Assembly (NCBI GenBank): GCA_905234865.1
Contig: CAJOJE010000017.1
Coordinates: forward strand, 1 to 55,784
Direction: 5' to 3'
Source of the DNA: Candidatus Gastranaerophilales bacterium
GTDB lineage: Bacteria; Cyanobacteriota; Vampirovibrionia; Gastranaerophilales; Gastranaerophilaceae
DNA length: 55,784 bases
The position numbers were made by a program, and so were the translations under genes. Within the stretch, counting starts at the first letter, position 1, and every line of letters starts with the position of its first letter. Below are positions 7,712-16,520 of the stretch, one piece after another. The notes beneath the pieces were generated by a model, which was not told the origin of the DNA, did not search any database, and saw nothing but the letters and a program-made list of their open reading frames with translations.

Positions 7712-7740
7712 TTGACCCCATAATTATGTTTTGGTAAACT
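7712..7740 (+). promoter_or_regulatory. Probable obg promoter
   Basis: TTGACC at 7712-7717 and TAAACT at 7735-7740 are 17 bases apart, predicting a start near 7747, about 40 bases before obg. The -10 box overlaps one arm of the GTAAAC/GTTTAC inverted repeat at 7734-7739 and 7754-7759, so a bound regulator could control obg, umuD or both. Confidence 0.5.
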
Positions 7741-7786
7741 TTTAATATCATACGTTTACAAGTTTTTAATTAAGCAGGGAGTAAGT

Positions 7787-9067
7787 TTGGCTCAGTTTAT
7801 CGACAAAGTTAAAATAAAAGTGCAATCAGGAAAAGGCGGCAACGGCGCTGTTGCCTGGCATAGAGAAAAATATGTCGATAAGGGCGGCCCTGACGGAGGG
7901 GATGGCGGCGACGGAGGTTCCGTTTATTTTGTTTCTACGTCAAATATGACAACCCTTCTTGATTTTACTTATAAATCAATTTTTCGGGCTCAAGACGGAG
8001 AGGCGGGCGGAATAAAAAACCAATACGGAAAAGCAGGTAAAGATATCACGATTAAAGTCCCGATAGGAACAATCGTAAGAGATTTGAAAACCGGTGATAT
8101 TATTGCCGATATGAACGAGGACGGCAAAACGGTTTTAATTGCAAAAGGAGGCAGAGGCGGCAGAGGTAATGCCAAATTTGCAACCTCAAGAGCAAGAGCG
8201 CCGCAATTCTCGGAACCCGGTGAAGCTGCCGTCGAAAGAGAGCTTGAACTTGAATTGAAACTAATAGCGGATATCGGGCTTCTCGGCATGCCTAATGTCG
8301 GAAAATCGAGTTTTATTTCAAGAATATCATCCGCAAAACCAAAAATTGCCGATTACCCCTTTACGACTTTGGTGCCGAATTTGGGAGTTGTCAAAAACCC
8401 TAACGGCGACAGCTTTGTTGTTGCTGATATTCCGGGGTTAATTGAAGGTGCGCATTCAGGAGTAGGATTAGGGTATGAATTTTTAAGGCATGTCGAAAGA
8501 TGTAAATTTTTTATCCATGTCGTCGATATGACAAGTGAAAATCCTATTTCGGATTATAAAAAGATTAATGAAGAATTGTTAAAATATTCAAAAGAACTTT
8601 CGGAAAGATTTCAAATTGTCATGCTTAATAAGCAAGATGCCGTAAACGAAGAAACGGCGGACAATTTAAGGAAGGAATTTTTAAAATTAAACCAAAATGT
8701 TTTTGTGGTTTCTGCCGTATCGGGGCATGGAATTTACGAATTATTAAACTATGTTTACATAAAATATGAAGAAATTCCCTCTCCCGAATTTAACCTGAAT
8801 GTCAAAGAGGACAAGGGTTTTAATGATAATGACGATAGTGCTTATGAAGTTTTGAAACTTAACAAAAACACATATTCAATAGATGGTGGTAAAATAAAAA
8901 GGTTAGTAAGTGTGGTTGATGTGAAAAATATACATCAAATCAGACGACTCACAAATATCCTTGATTCTATGGGAGTATTTGCCGAATTAAGACAAAAGGG
9001 TTTGAATGAGGGAGATACGATATATGTTTCGGGGCTGGAGATGATATATACAGGGGAGTACAATTAA
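7787..9067 (+). CDS. obg: GTPase Obg/CgtA
   Basis: A 426-residue, complete Obg GTPase, needed for late 50S ribosome assembly and linked to growth and stress control. The order is a glycine-rich Obg domain (about 1-158, with GGPDGGDGGDGGSVYF), a GTP-binding domain and a C-terminal OCT domain (about 350-426). The GTP-binding domain has the P-loop GMPNVGKSS, the G3 motif DIPGLIEGA, the G4 motif LNKQD and the SAVSGHG segment. The start is TTG, preceded at the right distance by GGGAG; no better in-frame start exists. The gene has its own promoter and diverges from umuDC. A 9-bp hairpin follows the stop without a clear T-run, so some read-through into the pilus operon is possible. Confidence 0.96.
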   Translation: MAQFIDKVKIKVQSGKGGNGAVAWHREKYVDKGGPDGGDGGDGGSVYFVSTSNMTTLLDFTYKSIFRAQDGEAGGIKNQYGKAGKDITIKVPIGTIVRDLKTGDIIADMNEDGKTVLIAKGGRGGRGNAKFATSRARAPQFSEPGEAAVERELELELKLIADIGLLGMPNVGKSSFISRISSAKPKIADYPFTTLVPNLGVVKNPNGDSFVVADIPGLIEGAHSGVGLGYEFLRHVERCKFFIHVVDMTSENPISDYKKINEELLKYSKELSERFQIVMLNKQDAVNEETADNLRKEFLKLNQNVFVVSAVSGHGIYELLNYVYIKYEEIPSPEFNLNVKEDKGFNDNDDSAYEVLKLNKNTYSIDGGKIKRLVSVVDVKNIHQIRRLTNILDSMGVFAELRQKGLNEGDTIYVSGLEMIYTGEYN

Positions 9068-9107
9068 AATGCAAAAGTCACTAATCCGTTTATATGATTT
9101 TTGCATT
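9068..9107 (+). other. Hairpin after obg
   Basis: AATGCAAAA (9068-9076) and TTTTGCATT (9099-9107) can form a 9-bp stem with a 22-base loop directly after the obg stop. There is no following T-run, so it may be an RNA-stability or weak termination element rather than a classical terminator. Confidence 0.4.
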
Positions 9108-9191
9108 AGGAAGCGAAAAACACGCTCAACTGTCAGATAATGTCACTAAGAGTATTTGTTGTTTTTTGTACAATAATTTGAAAGAAAAAAT

Positions 9192-10625
9192 ATGCAGTTT
9201 GAAGACAAAAATCAGGATTATAACGAAAATAACGGCTTTTCATTGGATGACGATAAGGATAATTCAATTTCTTGGGATGACCTTGTAAATGAGGATGAAG
9301 AAGTTGATGTATCCGATATGTTCGCTGATGATGAAAATGTGCCGCAAAATGACGGTGCGAAAAGTGCTGAAAATCACCAAAACGATGACGGTATAGTAAA
9401 TATTTCATCTCCCGAATTCAATATCAAAGATACGGCAAATAATTATGTAAACAGTCTTGATATTTCGGAAACCACCGTAGATTTAAATGCATACGGCGAA
9501 CAAGGTGAAATGATGAGGTTTGAGGACGGCTCACCGGATAATGCGGAGAATTCTTCATTTGACAAGCCTTCCCCCGTAAGCGGCGAACAAAATTCGGATT
9601 TTGGCGGATTCGACAATGATATATTAAGCATGCTTGATAATAATCAGGACGAACAGGATACAATTAATAATATAACTTTTAACACAACCAATCAGGATAA
9701 TACGCTTTCATCTCAAGAACAAGTCGGACAAAATTATCAAAACCAAAGTTATAATGGGGAACAACAGGAAACTCAATATCAGAGAGTTTATCCGAATGCG
9801 AAACCCAAAGCAACAAAGACGTCGCTTGCGCTTATTATATTAATAGGTTTTGTAGGTCTTGTCGCAATCATATTTATGATTTCAAAATTAATGCCGAGTA
9901 AGGTAAAAGTTCTTGAAGATAAAGATTTAACAACGCTTAAATTAGTAGTTGACGGTGTTGTTGTCGAGGAAAGATACGTTCCGCATAATATGGCGGAAGC
10001 AGAAAAGAAAAAAATGGAAGCAGCAGGCAAGGGCGAAGTCATTCTTGAAAAGAAAACGGAATCATCTTCTCTTGCGGACGATGAAATGACAAGCCCCGAC
10101 GAGGAAGGTATGAATACTCCGAATAGCAATAGACCTGCCATTGCCGTTCAGGAAACAAGACAATCCGTATCGAATAAACAGCCCTTAACAATTGTTTCTC
10201 TTTCATACGGCGGAAGAAAAAATCCTTTCTTGCCTCAAGGGACGTTCGGCAGCAACGTAAGCGCTTCCGATTTGTTTTCACCGCCCGATCTTGCAAGCGA
10301 TGACCCTGCCGCTATTGAAGCAAGCAAACTTTTAACCATAAAAGTGACGGGTATTGTTTATGATACAAGAAAGCCTTCGGCGATAGTTAATTTTGCTAAA
10401 AAAGACTATTTTGTTCAAACGGGCGATAGAATTGATACATATAACGTAAGCAGAATTACAAAAGAAGCTGTTTCCATACAAAACGGAACAAATATTTATA
10501 CGGCGAAAGTCGGCGAGGAATTTATACTTGAAGAAAAAATTCCCGAATCCAAACAAATGAAATACGGTCCAAGCGGACACAGACAATATATTTCATCAGA
10601 TGATATACAAATAAGTACCAAATAA
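9192..10625 (+). CDS. pilP: PilP-like type IV pilus assembly protein with long acidic cytoplasmic domain
   Basis: A 477-residue protein just upstream of pilQ. Residues 1-200 are acidic, Asn/Gln-rich and probably disordered. One membrane helix follows (about 211-231), then a periplasmic part. That part contains GGRKNPFLP (340-348), resembling the PilP RNPF motif, and a beta-rich domain (about 380-447) of the PilP/GspC homology type, which connects the inner-membrane pilus platform to the secretin. Ordinary PilP is a lipoprotein of about 170-180 residues. Here the lipid anchor is replaced by a membrane helix and a large cytoplasmic tail. No pilM, pilN or pilO gene is adjacent. The family assignment rests on the C-terminal domain and the neighbours. 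Confidence 0.7.
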   Translation: MQFEDKNQDYNENNGFSLDDDKDNSISWDDLVNEDEEVDVSDMFADDENVPQNDGAKSAENHQNDDGIVNISSPEFNIKDTANNYVNSLDISETTVDLNAYGEQGEMMRFEDGSPDNAENSSFDKPSPVSGEQNSDFGGFDNDILSMLDNNQDEQDTINNITFNTTNQDNTLSSQEQVGQNYQNQSYNGEQQETQYQRVYPNAKPKATKTSLALIILIGFVGLVAIIFMISKLMPSKVKVLEDKDLTTLKLVVDGVVVEERYVPHNMAEAEKKKMEAAGKGEVILEKKTESSSLADDEMTSPDEEGMNTPNSNRPAIAVQETRQSVSNKQPLTIVSLSYGGRKNPFLPQGTFGSNVSASDLFSPPDLASDDPAAIEASKLLTIKVTGIVYDTRKPSAIVNFAKKDYFVQTGDRIDTYNVSRITKEAVSIQNGTNIYTAKVGEEFILEEKIPESKQMKYGPSGHRQYISSDDIQISTK

Positions 10626-10648
10626 GTAAAATCAGGAGTTTAATAATT

Positions 10649-12538
10649 ATGACATTCAAAAAGAAGGGTTTTATACAAACCGCAATGACGGTTGCACTTG
10701 CCTTTACGATAGCAAACTGTGCTTGGGCAGGTTTTGATGATAGCAATAATAAACTTGCATATTCTTCAAACGGTTTATCTGCTTGGGATGATTCCGAAAG
10801 TGAAAGCCTTTATTTGGATGACGGTGAAAGCTATATTATTGATGCAAATTCTCCTGAAGCTGTCAGTGTTCCCTCGACGACAAGGTTGACCGGTAATATT
10901 CAAATAGCGGATGATACGGAACTTGTTACATTATCTTTAAGAGATGCCGATGTAAAGCAGGTTTTAAGAGTTTTTGCGGATAAGGCAAAAATGAATATCG
11001 TTTTCCACAACTCCGTATCGGGTGAAGTTACTTTGGATCTTAAAGACGTTCCCGTTAATACCGCTCTTGAATTTGTACTTGATGCCTGCCAATTGACTTA
11101 TGTAAGGCAAGATAACAATATGATTGTTGCTTCCAAAGATGCTGCAAAAGATTTGAGCTATGCAAGACAAAACTTTACGACAATTCCCGTTAAATATGTA
11201 AATGCTCAAATGGTTGCAAATTTCTTAAACAAAAGTATGTTTAACGGAAAATATCAAGGTGTTTCCGCAGTTCCTAACGTTGCGGTTAACGCTACCAAAA
11301 ACGAGTTGATGATATTCGGTACGGATGAAGATGAAAAGCTTGTAAGAAAATTATTAACAAAACTTGATACAAAACCCATGATGAACGTTTTTAGGGTAAA
11401 CCACGTTACTCCTGCCGAAATGGCGGCTACAATTTGCGATACTATTTTGGCGGATAAGTCAAAAGGCAGCTCTGACGGCGTTTCAATTCAAGGACAAAGA
11501 CAAACCGGATCAAGCAACGAAAATGAAATTACGTTAGGCGGCGGTTATACGGTTTGCGTTGTCGGACAAACAACGTCCGGAACCGTTGATGATAGCTCGG
11601 GAAGCGACGATTTTGCAAACTATGCTTCAAATCCTCTTACCGTTGCGTATTTCCCTGAACTTGGAACGGTTACTACATACGGCGGTTCAAGAGAACAGGT
11701 TAAAATGATTGAAAGTTTTATTAAACTTCACGATAAAAAACAACCTATGGCATATATTGAATTTTCTTTAATTCAATTATCGGAAGAAGGCTCAAAAGCT
11801 TTTAACACAGAATGGAGTATGTGGACTCCCGTCGGTGAATTTAACTTCGGACAAGGCGGTTTGTATACAAATCCTTGGGCGCCTACATTCTTTAAAGGCG
11901 GGCATAAGGATGTTTATAGCCAATCTACGCCTGACGTTCAATATACGATACAAAAACCGCATGGTTGGGGTCCTATCGTTATGTCTTTGAACTATTTGTT
12001 GCAAAACGGTAAAGGAAGAACGCTTGCAAATCCTAAAGTTATGGTAACAAACGGCAAAACATCAACTATTGACCTTACATCAGACTATGTTAAAAAGGTT
12101 ACTCAAGAATATACCGGTCAACAATATACCGCCGTTACAAGAAAAACCTATGAAATCGGTTCCGACCAAGGTATCAAAATCGAGGTAACCCCTTTTATAT
12201 CTCCTGACGGTTATGTTGTATTGAACTTAAAACCCGATTATACGGAAATCAGGGAAAGACAAGAAGATTACACGCTCCTTTCAAGAAGAAATCTTGAACT
12301 TGAAAACATAAGAGTAAAAGACGGTGAAACACTTGTTCTTGCAGGTATGGTTCGTGAAGCCGAAACAAACTCCACGACCAAGCTTCCTGTATTGGGCGAC
12401 CTTCCCGTTATAGGTGCGTTTTTCAGAAATTCTTCTTCCAACCTTGACAGAGAAGAATATATTATTCTCGTAACGCCTCACATTGTTTATTCAAAAGAAC
12501 AAGTTGACAGATTGAAAGCACAACAAAATAATTTATAA
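10649..12538 (+). CDS. pilQ: Type IV pilus secretin PilQ
   Basis: A 629-residue outer-membrane secretin, the channel through which the pilus passes. It starts with a signal peptide probably cut after AWA (residue 27). A periplasmic STN/N0 domain follows (about 85-150, with VTLDLKDVPVNTALEFVLDA), then N1-type domains (about 175-360), then the secretin core. The core ends in VKDGETLVLAGMVREA, PVLGDLPVIGAFF and EEYIILVTPHIV, all classical secretin signatures. The presence of a secretin shows that the cell has an outer membrane. A CAGGAG ribosome binding site lies upstream of the ATG. It follows the PilP-like gene by 23 bp and precedes pilB by 8 bp, so the operon is continuous. No AMIN domain was recognised. 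Confidence 0.93.
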   Translation: MTFKKKGFIQTAMTVALAFTIANCAWAGFDDSNNKLAYSSNGLSAWDDSESESLYLDDGESYIIDANSPEAVSVPSTTRLTGNIQIADDTELVTLSLRDADVKQVLRVFADKAKMNIVFHNSVSGEVTLDLKDVPVNTALEFVLDACQLTYVRQDNNMIVASKDAAKDLSYARQNFTTIPVKYVNAQMVANFLNKSMFNGKYQGVSAVPNVAVNATKNELMIFGTDEDEKLVRKLLTKLDTKPMMNVFRVNHVTPAEMAATICDTILADKSKGSSDGVSIQGQRQTGSSNENEITLGGGYTVCVVGQTTSGTVDDSSGSDDFANYASNPLTVAYFPELGTVTTYGGSREQVKMIESFIKLHDKKQPMAYIEFSLIQLSEEGSKAFNTEWSMWTPVGEFNFGQGGLYTNPWAPTFFKGGHKDVYSQSTPDVQYTIQKPHGWGPIVMSLNYLLQNGKGRTLANPKVMVTNGKTSTIDLTSDYVKKVTQEYTGQQYTAVTRKTYEIGSDQGIKIEVTPFISPDGYVVLNLKPDYTEIRERQEDYTLLSRRNLELENIRVKDGETLVLAGMVREAETNSTTKLPVLGDLPVIGAFFRNSSSNLDREEYIILVTPHIVYSKEQVDRLKAQQNNL

Positions 12539-12546
12539 TATAAGAT

Positions 12547-14874
12547 ATGAATAACGAATATTTATCAGCATTATCAAATAAAATTAATATTGATTTGGCG
12601 ATGAAGTTTGATAGAAGCAAACTGGCAGAGCTTACTTTCTTGCCTGTTGCCGTACAAAACGGCATGGGAATTGCGGCGGTTTCTCAGGATTCAGATAAAA
12701 ATGCCGTTGCTTCCTATTTTGCCCGGGTTATAAAAGTAAATAAAGTTGAGTTTATCACAATTCCGTCTCAACAGTTTACGGTTTTATTCCAGCTGATTGT
12801 AAAGAAAATGTCGGTTCAATCTCAAACAATTCAACAAACTCAGTTTCAAGGGCAAGGTTTGGCACAAAATGCGGCTCAAAATTCTGTTCAAAACGTTCAA
12901 ACAATAGATAAACAAAAAGAGGCTCAGCCTATCGTCCAAAGTTCCTCTCAAACTCCGGTTATTCAAAACGGTTCCGAGGGTAATACATCGGATGCTCGTT
13001 CTGTCGTTCAAAATAAAGATGGATCTTTGCAAGAAGAAAAACAAGAACAGCAAAATAATAACGGTAATACCTCTGATAACGGCGAAGAAAGTCAAATAGC
13101 AAAAGTTAAATCGCCTCAAACCAAAAAAATCGGCGAAATTCTGGTTGAAGAAGGACTTTTAACCGAAGAACAAGTTCAAGAAGCGCTTGTCGAATCTAAA
13201 AAAATCGGTTTTCCTTTAGGTTCAACTCTTGTTAAACTCGGGTATATAACGATAAAACAATTAAGAGAAGCGCTTGCGGCTCAAATGCAGGTAAAATTGG
13301 TTTCCGAAGAACAACTTGCTTCAATAACCGAATCAATCGCCTGCCTTTCCGATGAATTTGTAAGAGAACATAAGGTTATACCTCTTTTATATAATTCAAA
13401 ATCTCTAACCGTCGGTATGGTAAATCCAAAAGATACCGACACCATAAATCAAATTATCGGTATGACGGGTTTAAAGCCCAGTGTTTTAATGGTAACTTCT
13501 CTTGAATATGAAAGTTACATTGAACAGTATTATAAAAACCGTCCTCAGAAAAAACCCGTTAAAAAACAAAAATCGTCTCTTGAAGTTTTAACGGAAGAAT
13601 TGAGCTCGTCGTCAGAGGCTTCTCAAGGTGGCGAACAAACTCTTTGGCAAAAGGTTCAATCCGATATTGATGATATTTCGTCTGACGCTGCAAGATATGC
13701 CAATATGATTGTAACTCAAGCTATTGATTCAAGAGCGTCCGATATTCATATTGAACCGAGGCTGGACGGTTATGTTGCCAGATATCGTATTGACGGTACT
13801 TTGGTAGAAGTTGTCAAAATTCCTGCTTATCTTGAATCTTCAATTGTATCGAGGTTTAAAGTTCTTGCTAAAATGAATATTGCAGAGCACAGACGCCCTC
13901 AGGACGGTAATTTTACAATTAAGTATAACGGCGGCTCTTACGACTTCCGTATAAATACTTTACCTGTCAACGGCAGAGAAAAAATAGTTATAAGAATTTT
14001 GGCTCCTTCAATTAAGGTTGAGGACAGCTATACGGATATTATCGATATTCCGGGTGCGTTTGAAGATGATATAGAGAAAATCAAGTTCTTATTGTCCTCT
14101 CCAAACGGTATTGTTCTGACGTCAGGTCCTACCGGTTCAGGTAAAACAACAACGCAGTATGCTCTTTTAAAAACGAAAAACTCGCCCGATACTAATATTA
14201 CGACAATCGAGGATCCTGTTGAAATCAGGCTTGACGGTGTCAATCAGTCTGCCGTTAATCCAAAAGCAGGCATTACTTTTGCTTCTTGTATGAGAGCGAT
14301 ATTAAGGCAAGACCCTGATATTATACTTATCGGAGAGATTCGTGACTATGAAACTTTAGAAACCGCTATTTCGGCTTCATTGACGGGTCACTTTGTTTTA
14401 TCGACAATTCACACCAACTCTGCCGCCGCAACCGTTACAAGACTTATTGAGATGGGTGCTAAGGATTATTTGATTTCATCAACTTTAAACGGAGTTATTG
14501 CTCAAAGGCTCGTAAAGCAACTGTGTCCTTACTGTAAAAAAGGCTATAAACCTACATTGGAAGAAGTATCCAAAATTACTCATGACCCTGAAGAACAACA
14601 AAAAATTATGAATACCACGATTTATAAAGCGACAGGTTGCCCAAGCTGCGATAATACAGGGTATAAAGGACGTTTGGCTTTACTTGAAATTTTAATTATC
14701 ACAAAAGATATTAAAAAATTAATTGCTCAAAAAGCTCATGATATTGAAATTGAAGATTTCGCAGTTGCAAATAACGGTATGCGCACTCTTGAAGGTGCCT
14801 GCATAAGGCATATTATTGAAGGCAGTACTTCAATAGACGAATTTGTAAGAGTTCTCGGATTGGTTGGTGACTAA
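12547..14874 (+). CDS. pilB: Type IV pilus extension ATPase PilB (GspE family)
   Basis: A 775-residue hexameric ATPase that powers pilus polymerisation at the inner membrane. An N-terminal region is followed by a Gln-rich low-complexity linker (about 85-185), then a GspE/MshEN N-terminal domain (about 190-330, KKIGEILVEEGLLTEEQVQEA) and the motor domain. The Walker A motif GPTGSGKTTT lies near 527, Walker B in DPDIILIGEIRD near 588, followed by the His-box TGHFVLSTIHTN. Two CxxC pairs (CPYC near 660, CPSC near 699) form the tetracysteine zinc site typical of PilB. The protein is longer than usual because of the N-terminal extension and linker. Its stop overlaps the pilC ATG by one base. PilT, the retraction ATPase, is not in the window. 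Confidence 0.94.
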   Translation: MNNEYLSALSNKINIDLAMKFDRSKLAELTFLPVAVQNGMGIAAVSQDSDKNAVASYFARVIKVNKVEFITIPSQQFTVLFQLIVKKMSVQSQTIQQTQFQGQGLAQNAAQNSVQNVQTIDKQKEAQPIVQSSSQTPVIQNGSEGNTSDARSVVQNKDGSLQEEKQEQQNNNGNTSDNGEESQIAKVKSPQTKKIGEILVEEGLLTEEQVQEALVESKKIGFPLGSTLVKLGYITIKQLREALAAQMQVKLVSEEQLASITESIACLSDEFVREHKVIPLLYNSKSLTVGMVNPKDTDTINQIIGMTGLKPSVLMVTSLEYESYIEQYYKNRPQKKPVKKQKSSLEVLTEELSSSSEASQGGEQTLWQKVQSDIDDISSDAARYANMIVTQAIDSRASDIHIEPRLDGYVARYRIDGTLVEVVKIPAYLESSIVSRFKVLAKMNIAEHRRPQDGNFTIKYNGGSYDFRINTLPVNGREKIVIRILAPSIKVEDSYTDIIDIPGAFEDDIEKIKFLLSSPNGIVLTSGPTGSGKTTTQYALLKTKNSPDTNITTIEDPVEIRLDGVNQSAVNPKAGITFASCMRAILRQDPDIILIGEIRDYETLETAISASLTGHFVLSTIHTNSAAATVTRLIEMGAKDYLISSTLNGVIAQRLVKQLCPYCKKGYKPTLEEVSKITHDPEEQQKIMNTTIYKATGCPSCDNTGYKGRLALLEILIITKDIKKLIAQKAHDIEIEDFAVANNGMRTLEGACIRHIIEGSTSIDEFVRVLGLVGD

Positions 14875-16094
14875 TGCCTAATTATAAGTATGTTGCAATG
14901 AAAAATAACAGACAATCCGTATCAGGCAGAATCGATGCTACGGATATTCAGGCTGCAAGAACCGCAATAAGGAAATTGGGCTTAATTCCGGTTAAGATAA
15001 ATGAGGATATTGATTTTCTGGAAAAAGAAAGAAAAGCAAGGGCAAAAAGAAATGAACTTCCGGAACTTCCATTAAGAGATAAAATAGACTTTACGACAAC
15101 GCTTCAAATTTTAACCGCAACGGGTATTCCTATTATCGAAACACTTGCATTTATGGAAGAAAATGCAGAACGACCAAAAGTAAAACATGCATGTTCCGTT
15201 ATTAAAAATCAAATCGTAAACGGCGCTACTCTCGCAGAAACAATGGAGAAAAACAGAAAAGCATTCGGCAGAGTGTACGCAGGTCTTACAAGAGCAGGGG
15301 AAGATTCGGGGGAATTGGACGTTACGCTTGCCCGTATGTTGGATTTATTAAAAAAGCAGGCAAGTATTAAATCAAGAGTAATAGGTGCGCTTGTTTATCC
15401 TTGTTTTGTTATCTTGCTTGCGATTGCGGTTGTTATAGTTATGCTTGCGTTCGTATTTCCTGCTTTTGAATCAATGTTTGAATCGTTGGGCGGAAAACTT
15501 CCCTTCATTACTAAAATGTGTATTGATGCGGGGCACTTTATCGTAGAGTATTGGTGGGTAATGATAATTGCGACAATCTTGATTATTGCTTCAATTATTT
15601 TTGCCTTTAAAAATGAATTTACAAAAAGAATTATTGACAGAGTCGTATTAAAAGTTCCTCTGTTAAACGGTTTGATGAGATTTTCCAATTATTCTAATTT
15701 TCTTGCCGTTTTACAGGTTGCATACGATGCCGGTATTCCCGTCGTAAACTGCTTGTATCTTGCGAATTTAACTTTGGAAAATATGATATTAAGAGATAAT
15801 ATTTCACAAGCTGCCCTAAGAGTTCAACAGGGTGAAAATTTATCCTCGGCTATGAGGGCAACAAAGCAAGTGCCCAATATGATACTTTTTATGATTGCAA
15901 CGGGCGAACAATCCGGTCGTTTGGGCGATATGTTGATGAATTGTACGATGTATATTGATAAAAAACTTGATGAAATTATTGATACGTTTACAAGATTGGT
16001 CGAACCTTTTATGTTGGTTGTAATCGGTGCGGTCGTACTGTTCTTGGCTTTATCTTTATATATGCCTTTGTTTGGTATTTACAACGAAATCTAG
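14874..16094 (+). CDS. pilC: Type IV pilus inner-membrane platform protein PilC
   Basis: A 406-residue polytopic protein of the GspF/PilC family, the inner-membrane platform on which PilB acts. It has a short N-terminal segment (YKYVAMKNNRQSVSGRIDA) and two T2SF domains (about 70-190 and 275-395). The first ends in ARMLDLLKKQASIKSRVIGALVYP, the hallmark of the family, and each is followed by membrane helices (about 170-195, 220-245 and 375-400). The length is typical. Translation is coupled to pilB by the TAATG overlap. It is the last structural pilus gene here; pilins, prepilin peptidase and PilT must be encoded elsewhere. Confidence 0.94.
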   Translation: MPNYKYVAMKNNRQSVSGRIDATDIQAARTAIRKLGLIPVKINEDIDFLEKERKARAKRNELPELPLRDKIDFTTTLQILTATGIPIIETLAFMEENAERPKVKHACSVIKNQIVNGATLAETMEKNRKAFGRVYAGLTRAGEDSGELDVTLARMLDLLKKQASIKSRVIGALVYPCFVILLAIAVVIVMLAFVFPAFESMFESLGGKLPFITKMCIDAGHFIVEYWWVMIIATILIIASIIFAFKNEFTKRIIDRVVLKVPLLNGLMRFSNYSNFLAVLQVAYDAGIPVVNCLYLANLTLENMILRDNISQAALRVQQGENLSSAMRATKQVPNMILFMIATGEQSGRLGDMLMNCTMYIDKKLDEIIDTFTRLVEPFMLVVIGAVVLFLALSLYMPLFGIYNEI

Positions 16095-16104
16095 GAGAGA
16101 AAAA

Positions 16105-16383
16105 TTGGATACTTTTATTTACGAGCCCATTGGTGTTTGTTCAAAATTAATTCAAGTAAAAATTCAAGACGGAGTTATTTACGATGTTGCTTTTACGGGC
16201 GGTTGCAACGGAAATTTAAAAGGGATTTCATCTTTATGCAGAATGGAGAAAGTTGACGATGTTATTAAAAAATTGCAAGGTATTCCCTGCGGAATGAAAT
16301 CAACAAGCTGTCCCGATCAATTAGCGCAATGCTTAATTCAGTATAATCTTGAAAAGCAGTCAAAAAAAGAAAATGTTTTATAA
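16105..16383 (+). CDS. TSCPD domain protein (TIGR03905 family)
   Basis: A 92-residue protein of the small TSCPD family. It contains TGGCNGNLKGI and the name-giving TSCPDQLAQ near the C terminus, plus several Cys residues that could bind metal. Related TSCPD domains occur at the C terminus of some vitamin-B12-dependent ribonucleotide reductases; the free-standing form has no established role. I chose TTG at 16105 because AGGAGA lies 6 bases before it and the residues from there on fit the family. A longer frame beginning inside pilC would only add unrelated residues. It follows pilC by 10 bp and precedes a terminator, so it ends the pilus operon, but a pilus role does not follow from that. Confidence 0.85.
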   Translation: MDTFIYEPIGVCSKLIQVKIQDGVIYDVAFTGGCNGNLKGISSLCRMEKVDDVIKKLQGIPCGMKSTSCPDQLAQCLIQYNLEKQSKKENVL

Positions 16384-16396
16384 TTTAAGAATTATT

Positions 16397-16424
16397 AAGG
16401 ACTTTTTAAAAGAGTCCTTTTTTA
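16397..16424 (+). terminator. Terminator of the pilus operon
   Basis: AAGGACT (16397-16403) pairs with AGTCCTT (16413-16419) around a 9-base loop, followed directly by a T-run. It lies 14 bases after the TSCPD gene stop. Confidence 0.85.
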
Positions 16425-16520
16425 TTGTTTCAATTTCGTTACATAAATATAAAGTTTGCCTTTAATTTGCCGATATCATGCATGTAGGAAGGAAAGAACC
16501 ATATCCAAAAAGGAGAAAAA

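Noticed and set aside
9094-9288. Open frame overlapping the start of the PilP-like gene
   Set aside because: Its composition is not protein-like, it runs in another frame over a clearly coding region, and it has no ribosome binding site.
16027-16104. Upstream extension of the TSCPD gene into pilC
   Set aside because: The extra residues are the shifted reading of pilC. The TTG at 16105 has a proper ribosome binding site and matches the family N terminus.
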